Below are positions 16,726 through 25,050 of a DNA stretch of 64,000 nucleotides, one piece after another. The DNA lies in the NCBI RefSeq assembly GCF_009828055.1, contig NZ_WTYB01000002.1, positions 1,240,001-1,304,000 on the forward strand, given 5' to 3'. Both the position numbers and the translations under genes were made by a program. The stretch's first letter is position 1. Every line of letters begins with the position of its first letter. The DNA comes from Erythrobacter ramosus (GTDB lineage: Bacteria; Pseudomonadota; Alphaproteobacteria; Sphingomonadales; Sphingomonadaceae). The notes below the pieces were generated by a model. The model made no database searches and was not told the DNA's origin. It saw nothing but the letters and a program-made list of their open reading frames with translations.

Positions 16726-17540
16726 CAGTGCGCAGCCCCATGCGCCCAGCCAAACAGGCGGCGGCTGCCGCGCGACAGGACGAAATCCATCACCACGGCG
16801 AGGATCGCGATCCATGCGACATAGGGCAGGATCACGTCCATCGCGAGGTAGCGGCGGACGAGGAAGATGCGGTAGCCCAGCCCTACGTCAGCCGCGATTG
16901 CTTCGGCGGAGATCAGGAACACCCACGCCGGGCCGAGCGACAGGCGCAGCGCCTCGATCAGGCGCGGCATCGCTTGGGGCAAAGCCACCCGCAGCATCAC
17001 CCCCCACGAATTTGCGCCCAAAGTCAGAGCCTTGATCACCTGTTCGCGCGGCAGAGCGGCGATGTGTCCGGCCACGTCGCGGATCATGAACGGGGCCACA
17101 CCGATCACAATCAGCGCCACTTTGGCCGTCTCGCCCAATCCGAACACGATGAACAATATCGGCAACAGAGCGATGGGCGGGATCACGGCAATCGCGGTGA
17201 CAAGCGGGCCCAACGTAGCTCTCACCGGGGGCAATGACCCGACAACCAGGCCGACAAGCAGGGTCGATGCCGTAGCAATGCCGAGGCCAAGCCCCAACCG
17301 CGTAAGGCTGGCAAGCGTATCGGCCCAGAACAGATATTGGCCGGACAGCGGATCAGCTTCGAAGATCAGCGCCGCCATCGCTGCGGCCATTGCTCCGGGC
17401 AGCGGCAGGATCTTGTCCGCCACGTTATCGGAATGACGCGCGGCAGCGGCGACGATGTACGCAAAGGCCAGCACCACCAGCGGCAGCGCGCCCAGCAGGA
17501 TCGCCCGGCCTCGCCCGGGCTGGGCTGTCACCCAGCGCAT
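16725..17540 (-). CDS. ABC transporter permease, NitT/TauT family
   Basis: 271-residue inner-membrane permease. Segments near residues 15-35, 75-100, 105-125, 130-150 and 245-262 are hydrophobic. The EAA-like coupling loop is ALTLGANSWGVMLRVALPQA, followed by EALRLSLGPAWVFLISAE, typical of the SsuC/TauC group. The ATG at 17540 lies four bases after the binding-protein stop. It works with the lipoprotein upstream and the ATPase downstream. Confidence 0.9.
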   Translation of the reverse strand: MRWVTAQPGRGRAILLGALPLVVLAFAYIVAAAARHSDNVADKILPLPGAMAAAMAALIFEADPLSGQYLFWADTLASLTRLGLGLGIATASTLLVGLVVGSLPPVRATLGPLVTAIAVIPPIALLPILFIVFGLGETAKVALIVIGVAPFMIRDVAGHIAALPREQVIKALTLGANSWGVMLRVALPQAMPRLIEALRLSLGPAWVFLISAEAIAADVGLGYRIFLVRRYLAMDVILPYVAWIAILAVVMDFVLSRGSRRLFGWAHGAAH

Positions 17541-17544
17541 CGGC

Positions 17545-18630
17545 CTAGAGCTTCCCGTCGGCGGCGAGCTGCATATAGGTCGGATCGAAGCGCAAGGTGA
17601 TCGCGGCCTTGTCACCCAAGGTTGTGCCGCCCGGGAACTCCATACCGACCGCATCGGCCGAGCGGGCGCCCTGCCCGAACAAGCCTTGGGCAAAGCTGAA
17701 ATCGCGCACGCGGGTCATGGTGGTGACCAGATCGGGCGAGGCCATCGCCATCAGCGCGGCCTTGGGGTCGGCGTAAAGGAAGGTGGTGGCGAGCTGGCCT
17801 TCGAATTCCTCAGGCGTCGTCCCCGCCAGCTTCGCCATCGCAGCGCGGGCGGCGGCGCCCTCGGCATCCTGCCGGGCCATCAGCGACATTGTCTCGTACC
17901 AGATCCCCGCCAACGCCTTGCCGAGATTGGGGTTCGCCTTCAGCACCGCCGTATCGACTACCATCAGGTCGAGGATCTCGCCCGGAATATCGGCAGAGGT
18001 GAACACGGCCTTGGTGCCTGCGACACCCTTCATGGTGGTCACCTGCGGGTTCCACGCCACCGCTGCGGTCACGTCCGGCGAGGCAAAGGCGGCGGCGATA
18101 TCGGCATCGGAGGTATTAACCGTCTTAACGTCGGTCAGCTTCATGCCTGACGTCTCGAGCGCGCGGGCGAGCAGGTAGTGCGAGACCGACAGCTCGGCCA
18201 GATACACCTGCCGCCCCTTGATCCCCGCCACGCCGTCCGCGCCTTTCAGCAGAACCGCATCATTGCCGTTGGAATAATCGCCAAGGATAATCGCCGAGGT
18301 GTCCTTGCCGCCCGCCGCCGGGATCGTCAGCGCGTCCATGTTGGCGACAGTCACGCCGTCGAGCTTGCCAGCGGTGTATTGGTTCACGCTCTCGATATAG
18401 TCGTTGACCTGCACGAACTTGATTTTGACACCGTACTTGTCTTCCCACTTCTTCACGATCCCGGCCTGCTGGGCATAGGGCCAGGGCATCCACCCGGCAT
18501 AGATCGACCAGCCGATATTGAAGTCGGTGCGGGGCGCGGATGCGTCCTCCTCGCTGCCCGAACAGGCCGTCACCGCAAGGGCGAGGGCGATAAGCAGGAA
18601 GCGGGCCGCGCGGCGGGCCAAGTGGCGCAT
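17545..18630 (-). CDS. Substrate-binding lipoprotein of carboxylase-linked ABC transporter
   Basis: 361-residue binding protein; the start at 18630 gives a clean lipoprotein signal (RFLLIALALAVTACSGSEED, Cys as first mature residue). Later marks include FNIGWSIYAGWMPWPYAQQ, EKYGVKIKFVQVNDYI-like text (here DKYGVKIKFVQVNDYIESV) and NVADMDAL-like text (VTVANMDALTIPAAGG), which fit the NitT/TauT binding proteins found next to urea carboxylases. It is the first gene of the operon, so its 5' region should hold the operon promoter. It captures the substrate in the periplasm. Confidence 0.9.
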   Translation of the reverse strand: MRHLARRAARFLLIALALAVTACSGSEEDASAPRTDFNIGWSIYAGWMPWPYAQQAGIVKKWEDKYGVKIKFVQVNDYIESVNQYTAGKLDGVTVANMDALTIPAAGGKDTSAIILGDYSNGNDAVLLKGADGVAGIKGRQVYLAELSVSHYLLARALETSGMKLTDVKTVNTSDADIAAAFASPDVTAAVAWNPQVTTMKGVAGTKAVFTSADIPGEILDLMVVDTAVLKANPNLGKALAGIWYETMSLMARQDAEGAAARAAMAKLAGTTPEEFEGQLATTFLYADPKAALMAMASPDLVTTMTRVRDFSFAQGLFGQGARSADAVGMEFPGGTTLGDKAAITLRFDPTYMQLAADGKL

Positions 18631-18805
18631 GATTCGTCCCCTATGTTGCGGGTGCGAACATCCCCTCGTTTGCTGCGTTTGTCTATGGGGAATTATTACG
18701 ATTGATTGCAAAAGTAATATGCGCAAGGTTGCGTCAGTCTGGCAGGTATTGTGCCCTTGCGGCGCTCCTCTCCTTCCCCTGCCATGCGTGGAGGCTCAGA
18801 GACCC
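18631..18805. promoter_or_regulatory. Divergent promoter region of ABC/carboxylase operon and lipoprotein gene
   Basis: 175 bases between divergent genes; an AT-rich core around 18685-18720 (GAATTATTACGATTGATTGC) is the likely promoter and NikR-like operator zone. It was searched for the conserved guanidine-I (ykkC) riboswitch motifs in the minus-strand leader and none was seen. GGAGG at 18790-18794 serves the plus-strand gene. Confidence 0.4.
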
Positions 18806-19801
18806 ATGACACCCATGATGCGCAATTCCGTTGCTCGCCCGCTTGCTCTTGCCCTTGCCGCCAGCCTTGCTGTCGCGGCGTGTGCGGCGGAGGATAGCGA
18901 ACCGCCCACGGAAATGGTCGGCCCCGCGCCCGACCTCACCGAAACCGCGCTGAAAGTGCCGGGCTTCGCCGATTTCCTCGCGGTGGATGGCGATACGGTG
19001 TGGGTCACAAATGACGGACGGGTCGAACAATGGTCGCCTGCGGGTAAGCTAGCCAGCACCCCTGTGCCCCGCCCCTGCGGCACAATGGCGATTGCGGCGG
19101 GCTCGCTGTGGGTCGCCAATTGCGAGGATGGTGAGCTGTGGCGCATCAATTTGAAGACCGCCGCGGTTGAAGCCAAGATCGCCACCGGCCTCGCCAATCC
19201 CAAGGGCGAAACCAATGTGATCGCGGGCGCAGGCTCTGTCTGGGTGCCGAGTGATCCGGAAGGCAAGCTGGCGCGGATCGACCCTGCCACCAATGCGATT
19301 GTCGCGACAGTCACCGTCACGCCCGAGACTTGGTATCTCGCCTATGGCTTCGATGCGGTCTGGGCGGTGTCGAGCGAAGGCAAGGTGCTGGAGCGGGTCG
19401 ATCCGGCCACGAACGCAGTCACTGGATCAGCCGCGCTGGGCGATACGCCCGGCTTCCTCGCAGCGGGTGAAGGCGCAGTGTGGGTGCAGGAACAGGGCGA
19501 CGGCACCGTCGCCAAGGTCGATCCGGCCAGCCTCACAATCGCTGGCCGCACCAAGGTAGGCGATAACCTCAAATGGGGTGATATCGATGCCAATGGCGGC
19601 GCGGTGTGGCTGCGCACCACGGATGATCAGACGATGGTGGTGATCGATCCGGTCACGCTCAAGATCCGCGCGCGGATGGGCAATGCAGTGGGTAGCGGTG
19701 CACTGCGCTGGACACCCAAGGGCGTGTGGACATCGGCCCACGACAACCAGACCCTGTCGTGGTGGAGCGCGCCTGCGCCTGCCGCCACGCCCACTCCCTG
19801 A
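18806..19801 (+). CDS. YncE-like beta-propeller lipoprotein
   Basis: About 331 residues. A lipoprotein signal is visible (RPLALALAASLAVAACAAED; lipobox VAAC). The mature part repeats units of about 40-45 residues of the type GSVWVPSDPEGKLARIDPAT, DAVWAVSSEGKVLERVDPAT and GAVWVQEQGDGTVAKVDPAS, the pattern of a six- or seven-bladed YncE/NHL-like propeller. The ATG at 18806 has GGAGG 12 bases upstream; ATGs at 18815 and 18818 are alternatives. It is divergent from the ABC operon. Its ligand is unknown. Confidence 0.8.
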   Translation: MTPMMRNSVARPLALALAASLAVAACAAEDSEPPTEMVGPAPDLTETALKVPGFADFLAVDGDTVWVTNDGRVEQWSPAGKLASTPVPRPCGTMAIAAGSLWVANCEDGELWRINLKTAAVEAKIATGLANPKGETNVIAGAGSVWVPSDPEGKLARIDPATNAIVATVTVTPETWYLAYGFDAVWAVSSEGKVLERVDPATNAVTGSAALGDTPGFLAAGEGAVWVQEQGDGTVAKVDPASLTIAGRTKVGDNLKWGDIDANGGAVWLRTTDDQTMVVIDPVTLKIRARMGNAVGSGALRWTPKGVWTSAHDNQTLSWWSAPAPAATPTP

Positions 19802-19810
19802 CATTCGGGC

Positions 19811-19853
19811 AAAAAGAAGCGCGCGGGGCGGGTCGCAGAACCCCGCGCGCTTC
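19811..19853 (-). terminator. Rho-independent terminator of TonB receptor operon
   Basis: A perfect 13-bp inverted repeat pairs GAAGCGCGCGGGG (19816-19828) with CCCCGCGCGCTTC (19841-19853) around a 12-base loop. On the minus strand the stem is followed by TTTTT (19815-19811), so it ends the receptor transcript. On the plus strand it is followed by C residues, so its use by the propeller gene is less clear. Confidence 0.85.
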
Positions 19854-19891
19854 CCCCTCCAATTCCGTTTCGCCTGTGACGGCGGACCGGA

Positions 19892-22426
19892 TCAGAACTT
19901 GTAGCCGAACTCCACCCCGAAGCGCTGACGTGCGCCCGGCGAGATGAACGATCCGCCAAACTCGACCGCGGTGATGACCTCGTTCAGATACTTCTCGTTG
20001 AACAGGTTTTCGGCATAGGCGGTCAACGACCAGCTATCGCCTTCTACCCCAACGCGCAGGTCCATCACTCCAAAGGTGTCGCGCTGCGAGATCGAATAGT
20101 CGGCATCGCCCACAAAGGCCGGCAGCGCCAGCGCCGAACCCGGCAGCAAGCCGCTGAACAGCGTCGGGTTGGGATCATCCTGCAACGTGTGGAACCACGT
20201 CGGCCCGGTGATGCGGTAATCCGCGCGGGTCACAAAGTTGACACTGTCGGTAACCGGCAGATCAAGCTGGGTGCCCACGTTGATTGTGTAGTCGGCAGTA
20301 TAGGGCGACTTGTTGCCCACAGTTACTGGGCGCGAGGCGTTTTCCCGGATTTCGCTTTCGGTCACGTTGCCCGAACCGAACACTGTCCAGCCATCAAGGA
20401 TTTCCGCCGACAGGTTAAGCTCGGCGCCGTACAGTTCGACCTCATCGATGTTCGAGACCACGCGCAACAGGCCGAAGCCGCCGACGAAGAACTCGAAGAA
20501 CTGCATGTCTTCGACCTTGGTGTAGTAGCCCGCCAGATCAAAGGTCACCGCGCCGTCCAGCAAGGTGCCCTTCATGCCCGCTTCGAACGCGCTGGAGACT
20601 TCCTTGCGGTACTGATCGTCAATCAGCACGTTGGTGCCGATGAAATCGTTGAACGCCGAGTCGACGATCGCGGCCGAGCCCTGGTTGTTGAAACCGCCCG
20701 ATTTGAAGCCGATCCCCCAGTTGCCGTAGAGGTTGATGTCGTCGGTCAATTCATACCGCAGCGAAATCTTGGGCTGGAACTGCTTGAAGGTTTCAGACTT
20801 CGGCGCGATAGGCTGAACCACGCCGCCTGAAACGGTCTGGCCGGGATTGATCGGTCCGCCCGCGATCGGATCGAACACCGCCGGAACGAGGCTCGACACC
20901 TGACGGTCCTCGATGTCGTAACGGCCCGCAAAGCTGACATTGAAGCGATCAGACACATCGGCATCGATGGACGCGAACGCCGCATAGACATCGGTCTTGA
21001 ACGCATCGTGGTAAAGCTGGGTGGTCGGGTTGTCCGAACCCGGTGCGTTATACAGCTCGCGGATGATGCCGCGACCAAGGTCCGCCCCAAGGCTCACGCC
21101 AACCTCCCGGTCGATGTGGAGGTAATAGGCGCCGACCTGCCAGTTGATGGCGCCGTCCCCGTTCGAGGCCAAGCGGATTTCGCCGCTGATGTCTTCCTGC
21201 TTGCGCACCTGGAACTGGGTGCCGTCGCAGGTGGTCGGGCTGTAAGGGCCGAAGGTCGATCCAGTGGCGGGATTGAAGATAAACGGGATTGGGCTGGCGC
21301 CGATGAAGGTCGGCGGGTTGAGCGGGAAGCCGGTAAGCGCCGTTGTCGATGCCGCGCAGGCATTGGCCGCCGCCACCGAAGCCGGGGTCGCGCCGGGGAA
21401 GGTGAAGCGGGCAAAGTCAGCCGAAGTGCTGTCCGCCGTCAACGACTGGTCGACATCGCTGTAGAGCACCCAAGCGGTCAGCGTGGTGCTTTCAAACTCA
21501 TGCTCGACCTTGGCCGAGGTTTCGAAGGTCACCTGATCATTGGTCGGGCGGATGTTCGAATAGAAGCCGAAGGGATGCTCGTTCACGTCTTCAAAGAACG
21601 CCGGGTTTACCGCCGCAAAGTTGGGCAGGTGGAAGCTGGCGTTGAAGTTGATCGAAGCGCCGCGCAGGTCAGCATAGCGCGCCTTCACATCGAGCTCGGT
21701 ATTCGGCCCCAGCTCGGCGACGAAGCGCCCGTCGATGCCGAACACTTCCTGATCGTCGATCGTCTTGGAATTGCCGAGGAAGCTGTTGCGGAAGAAGCCA
21801 TCGGTGGTCGAATAATTGGCCGACAGCACCAGCCCAGCCGTATCGCCGATCGGGGTCGAGATGTAGCCATTGGCAAGATAGGTGTTGTCCTGCGCCGCGC
21901 GCACCAACATCCCGCCTTCGAGCGCGTCGCCGGGCTTCAGCGTTTGCAGCACAATCGCGCCCGCCGCAGCGTTCCGGCCATAGAGCGCGCCTTGCGGGCC
22001 CTTCAGGATTTCGACCTGACGCAAGGTGCCCTGGTTCTGGTTCAATTGCGCGGTGTTGGTCTTGAGGATCCCATCGACCACCAGCGCGACCGAGCTTTCC
22101 GCGTCGCGCGCGCCGTTGATGCCGCGAATGTTGATCTGGGTGTCGCCCGCTTCGGCCGTGCCGGTGACGATGGTGACGCCCGGCGTCAGCTGGATGAAGT
22201 CATCCGCGCGCTGCACCCCGGTCTTGGCGAGCGTTTCCGCGCCGAACACGGTGACCGCGGCGGGCACGTCCTGAAGCGATTCCGACTGGCGGCGAGCGGT
22301 GACGATGATCCCGCCTTCTTCCTCGGCAGCAGGTTCAGAGGCGGGGGCGTCCTGCGCCAGAGCGGGCGAGGACAGGGCAATGGCGCCGAGCGCCGCGCCA
22401 GAAGCAAGAACCAAACGGACATTCAT
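19892..22426 (-). CDS. TonB-dependent outer-membrane receptor
   Basis: 844-residue receptor of ordinary length. It has a signal peptide (ASGAALGAIALSSPALAQ), then the TonB-box-like GGIIVTARRQSESLQDVPAA, the plug domain (VEILKGPQGALYGRNAAAGA near residue 145), and a beta-barrel ending in FGVEFGYKF with the terminal Phe needed for outer-membrane insertion. It is the last gene of a minus-strand operon with a racemase-like and two SnoaL-like proteins, 38 bases after the second of these. Position suggests it imports the substrate of the neighbouring catabolic genes; the ligand is not readable. Confidence 0.93.
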   Translation of the reverse strand: MNVRLVLASGAALGAIALSSPALAQDAPASEPAAEEEGGIIVTARRQSESLQDVPAAVTVFGAETLAKTGVQRADDFIQLTPGVTIVTGTAEAGDTQINIRGINGARDAESSVALVVDGILKTNTAQLNQNQGTLRQVEILKGPQGALYGRNAAAGAIVLQTLKPGDALEGGMLVRAAQDNTYLANGYISTPIGDTAGLVLSANYSTTDGFFRNSFLGNSKTIDDQEVFGIDGRFVAELGPNTELDVKARYADLRGASINFNASFHLPNFAAVNPAFFEDVNEHPFGFYSNIRPTNDQVTFETSAKVEHEFESTTLTAWVLYSDVDQSLTADSTSADFARFTFPGATPASVAAANACAASTTALTGFPLNPPTFIGASPIPFIFNPATGSTFGPYSPTTCDGTQFQVRKQEDISGEIRLASNGDGAINWQVGAYYLHIDREVGVSLGADLGRGIIRELYNAPGSDNPTTQLYHDAFKTDVYAAFASIDADVSDRFNVSFAGRYDIEDRQVSSLVPAVFDPIAGGPINPGQTVSGGVVQPIAPKSETFKQFQPKISLRYELTDDINLYGNWGIGFKSGGFNNQGSAAIVDSAFNDFIGTNVLIDDQYRKEVSSAFEAGMKGTLLDGAVTFDLAGYYTKVEDMQFFEFFVGGFGLLRVVSNIDEVELYGAELNLSAEILDGWTVFGSGNVTESEIRENASRPVTVGNKSPYTADYTINVGTQLDLPVTDSVNFVTRADYRITGPTWFHTLQDDPNPTLFSGLLPGSALALPAFVGDADYSISQRDTFGVMDLRVGVEGDSWSLTAYAENLFNEKYLNEVITAVEFGGSFISPGARQRFGVEFGYKF

Positions 22427-22464
22427 GGGACGGCTCTCCTGAAGAGGATTGAGAGGTTAGGCGA

Positions 22465-22875
22465 TCAAACGAGGACGTTGGCCCCGCTCATGTAGACATA
22501 GACTTCCTGAAACTTCGGGCCTTCTGGGCCGGGACGAAGCCGCCAGAAATTGGTGTTTTCCAGCAGCGTCACCTGCCCGGCTGCATCATGCAGTTCTGCG
22601 GTGAAGCTGGCTGTGATGCGGCCATTGGCCTCGTCCACGGTGCAGGTAAAATCGCGGTGGATGATAGTTTCGTAAGCGCCGAAGAAATCTTCGAACATCC
22701 GGCGGATTTCGGCCTTGCCGGCATGGCGCGTAAAGGCGGTCTGGACGCAGAACAGCGCCGTGTCATGGAAGCAGGCCAGTGCGCCTTCCATGTCCTTGGC
22801 ATCGACACGGGCGAAATATTTGTTGAGCGCGAAGTCGATCAGCTCGGCGCGCGACAGGGTGGGTTCGTACTGCAT
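22465..22875 (-). CDS. SnoaL/NTF2-like protein 1
   Basis: 136-residue alpha-plus-beta barrel protein: FALNKYFARVDAKDMEGALA, CFHDTALFCVQ, the GKAEIRRMFEDFF helix, and a C-terminal strand EVYVYMSGANVLV. Members bind small hydrophobic ligands or act as isomerases, cyclases or hydratases. It resembles the upstream gene (both end YVYMSG-N-L), so the two are paralogues and could form a heterodimer. It starts exactly where the partner stops. Confidence 0.82.
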   Translation of the reverse strand: MQYEPTLSRAELIDFALNKYFARVDAKDMEGALACFHDTALFCVQTAFTRHAGKAEIRRMFEDFFGAYETIIHRDFTCTVDEANGRITASFTAELHDAAGQVTLLENTNFWRLRPGPEGPKFQEVYVYMSGANVLV

Positions 22876-23306
22876 CAGACGTCCCCTTCCTTCAGCAGGT
22901 TGTCACCCGACATGTAGACATAGACCCGGTGGAACAACCGGTCCTTGAGGTAGAAGCGGTTGCAGTTTTCATACCGCAATTCCTCGCCCCCATTGGGGGT
23001 GATCAGTACCGTGAACTGCGAGCAGATGGCGTTCGTGTCCGGGTCGGCGGTGTGGACGAAATTGCCGTGCCAGATGCTTTCAAAATCGGCGAACAGCTTC
23101 ACGAACATCGCCCGAATCGCCTCGCGCCCCTGATGCACGGTGTTGCTGGTCACTTCGGTCAGCACCGCGTCCGGCGTGAAGCAATCGAGCACCTTGTCCA
23201 TGTGCTTGTTATCGACCCCATCAAAATACCGCTTGGTGACGATATCGACATAGACCGGATAGGGCAGCGCGGTCTGGCCCGACCCGCCCTCTTGCCATTC
23301 ACTCAT
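22875..23306 (-). CDS. SnoaL/NTF2-like protein 2
   Basis: 143-residue paralogue of the following gene: KRYFDGVDNKHMDKVLDCFT, HQGREAIRAMFVKLF, and RVYVYMSGDNLLKEG. Coupled both upstream (stop of the racemase-like gene overlaps its start) and downstream. The close pairing with a racemase-like protein and a TonB receptor points to a role in processing the imported compound. No catalytic residues can be assigned with confidence. Confidence 0.82.
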   Translation of the reverse strand: MSEWQEGGSGQTALPYPVYVDIVTKRYFDGVDNKHMDKVLDCFTPDAVLTEVTSNTVHQGREAIRAMFVKLFADFESIWHGNFVHTADPDTNAICSQFTVLITPNGGEELRYENCNRFYLKDRLFHRVYVYMSGDNLLKEGDV

Positions 23307-24049
23307 CAGTACCAGCCCTTTCGGATATCGGCGTGTTTGGGCACTTCGGGTGCGGGGAAGGCCTTCTTCGAATGGGTCAGTCCCAGCTCGATCAGCGTCT
23401 CCAATTGCTTGTAAGCGACCTGTCCGGGGTTGATCACCGGCACCGGCAGTTCGCTTTGAAGATAGGTGGCCGATTGGTGCATCGTGGTGGAGCCCAGCAC
23501 GATCACATCCGCGCCGTCCTCATCAATCGCGCGCATCGCCTCAGCCTTGAGCTTGGCGAAGACGACCTCTTCCTTGCCTTCGAGCAGTTCGGTCACGTCA
23601 GGCCGCGTGTCGATCGAGCGGACGCTGGCGCAGCGATGCTCCCAGCCGTGCTGGTTCAGCACCTTCTCGTAGAGCGGGAACCACTGCGGCCACATGGTGA
23701 GAACCGAAAACTTCTTGCCCAGCATCATCGCGGCAGCAAAGCTCGCCTCGCCGGGGCCGACGACGGGGATATTGAGGGCCGAGCGCAGCGGCCACAGCCC
23801 GGAATCGCTGACCGTATCGATCAGCACCCCGGCATAGCCTTCGTCCTCAGCCGTCACGCCTGCCTGAAACACCGTCCAGTCCATCAGCAGCGTATCGTGA
23901 TAGGAATCGCCCAGCGCCGCGCCCCAGCGCACCGCTTCAAATGTGGGCGCGAAGCCCGGGCGCACGAAATCGGCCGGAAGCTGCTGCGCGCGATTCGCGA
24001 CGCCTGCTTCGTCCATTGCGATCGGTACGATGACCTTGATACGCTGCAC
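23306..24049 (-). CDS. Asp/Glu/hydantoin racemase-like protein without catalytic cysteines
   Basis: 247-residue protein of the Asp/Glu racemase superfamily (two similar alpha/beta lobes). In hydantoin and Asp/Glu racemases a Cys sits in each lobe, in CxGDPGL-like and LGCAGM-like motifs. Here the matching segments read IDTVSDSGLWPL and VIVLGSTTMHQSA, so both cysteines are Thr and Ser. The only Cys is in HRCASV and is not in an active-site loop. The fold is probably kept with another reaction, or with binding only. It is the first gene of the minus-strand arm and lies just downstream of the TTGTATACAA site. Confidence 0.8.
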   Translation of the reverse strand: MQRIKVIVPIAMDEAGVANRAQQLPADFVRPGFAPTFEAVRWGAALGDSYHDTLLMDWTVFQAGVTAEDEGYAGVLIDTVSDSGLWPLRSALNIPVVGPGEASFAAAMMLGKKFSVLTMWPQWFPLYEKVLNQHGWEHRCASVRSIDTRPDVTELLEGKEEVVFAKLKAEAMRAIDEDGADVIVLGSTTMHQSATYLQSELPVPVINPGQVAYKQLETLIELGLTHSKKAFPAPEVPKHADIRKGWY

Positions 24050-24082
24050 GGCATTCCCCGATTGCCCGAAGCGCGCTGGTTA

Positions 24083-24092
24083 TTGTATACAA
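24083..24092. promoter_or_regulatory. GntR/FCD operator copy 1 (TTGTATACAA)
   Basis: A perfect 10-bp palindrome 34 bases upstream of the racemase-like start, in the gap shared with the divergent gntR gene. The same 10 bases occur upstream of the catabolic operon at 24989. The shape (TNGT...ACNA) fits FCD-type GntR operators, so it is the likely binding site of the regulator at 24247. Confidence 0.75.
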
Positions 24093-24246
24093 AACGTCCC
24101 CGTCAAGCATTTTACGCAAATGTTGCGCAGAGCGGCTGCCAGGTGTGTTTTTGTCACCTCACAGGCTTGCAGGCCCGGGCGCTTCGCCGCACAAGGACGC
24201 GCATGGACGCAGCCCTCTTCTCTTCCGCCCTGCGGATCGTACGCTC

Positions 24247-24930
24247 GTGAGCCGCGCATCCGAACGCGCCTACTCGGCGATCCGCGCGCATCTTCTCAGC
24301 GGGTCGGTGGCGGCTGGCGAACAGCTCACTGAAGACCAGCTCGCGCAGATCACCGGGGTCAGCCGCACGCCGGTGCGCGAGGCGGTGCGGCGGCTTGAGG
24401 ACGAGTTGCTGCTGGTCCGCTCTGACACCAAGCGATTGTTCGTCGCCGACTGGAGCCGCGACGACATCGAGGAGATGTTCGTGCTGCGCCAGATGCTCGA
24501 ATGCCACGCCGCCGAACGTGCGGCCAAGCGTCTTTCCCGCGAGCAGATCGCCGCGCTCGAGGCACTCAACAGCGAACTGACCGCGGCCGTTGAACAGAGC
24601 CCTCCCGATGTGGTGCGCTTTCTCGAGGCGAACCGCGCGTTCCACGAAGCGATCATCGATGCCGCCCATTCGCCGCGGCTGGGGCAGATGCTGGCAAAGC
24701 TGGTCGAGGCACCGGTGGTGCTGCGTACCGCGCGCACCTATTCGCAAAGCGACCTGCGCCAATCCGCGCGCGATCATGATGAACTGGTCGCCGCCTTTGC
24801 CGCACGCGATGGCGACTGGGCGCGCGCTGTGATGGGCAGTCACCTGCGCCGCGCGTTCCACACCTTTGCCAAGACGGTCGGTCCGAGAGCCGATGACGCG
24901 GCCAATGATCAGGACAGTAGAGAGGCGTAA
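24247..24930 (+). CDS. GntR-family regulator, FadR/FCD subfamily
   Basis: About 227 residues from the GTG at 24247; the frame stays open upstream, so a longer form from 24145 is possible but its extra residues look unlike the family. The N-terminal wHTH reads AYSAIRAHLLSGSVAAGEQL, ITGVSRTPVREAVRRLEDE. The C-terminal FCD helical domain carries metal-site residues in DIEEMFVLRQMLECHAAE, EANRAFHEAIIDAAHS and RDHDELVAAFAARD. It sits between the two arms of the island, each with a TTGTATACAA site, and is the presumed repressor released by a substrate-derived acid. Confidence 0.88.
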   Translation: MSRASERAYSAIRAHLLSGSVAAGEQLTEDQLAQITGVSRTPVREAVRRLEDELLLVRSDTKRLFVADWSRDDIEEMFVLRQMLECHAAERAAKRLSREQIAALEALNSELTAAVEQSPPDVVRFLEANRAFHEAIIDAAHSPRLGQMLAKLVEAPVVLRTARTYSQSDLRQSARDHDELVAAFAARDGDWARAVMGSHLRRAFHTFAKTVGPRADDAANDQDSREA

Positions 24931-24988
24931 CAACGCTGCCGTGGGGTTGCGGTTCCTGCATCATTTGCTACGCCAAGCATGATTGCAA

Positions 24989-24998
24989 TTGTATACAA
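24989..24998. promoter_or_regulatory. GntR/FCD operator copy 2 (TTGTATACAA)
   Basis: Second exact copy of the palindrome, 52 bases upstream of the HMG-CoA-lyase-like start and about 60 bases after the gntR stop. Two identical sites bracketing the regulator, each ahead of one operon, strongly suggest a shared regulon. Confidence 0.78.
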
Positions 24999-25050
24999 AC
25001 TGGGTAATTCACCCCCACCGGTCCTTCGCAGCAGCAACAGGCGATTCACG

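Noticed and set aside
18631-18805. Guanidine-I (ykkC) riboswitch expected ahead of the carboxylase operon
   Set aside because: The minus-strand leader lacks the conserved CUAGGG/GGUCCGAGA-type blocks, and no fitting fold was seen.
21008-22495. 495-codon plus-strand frame opposite the TonB receptor
   Set aside because: Composition and lack of any motif show it is an antisense shadow.
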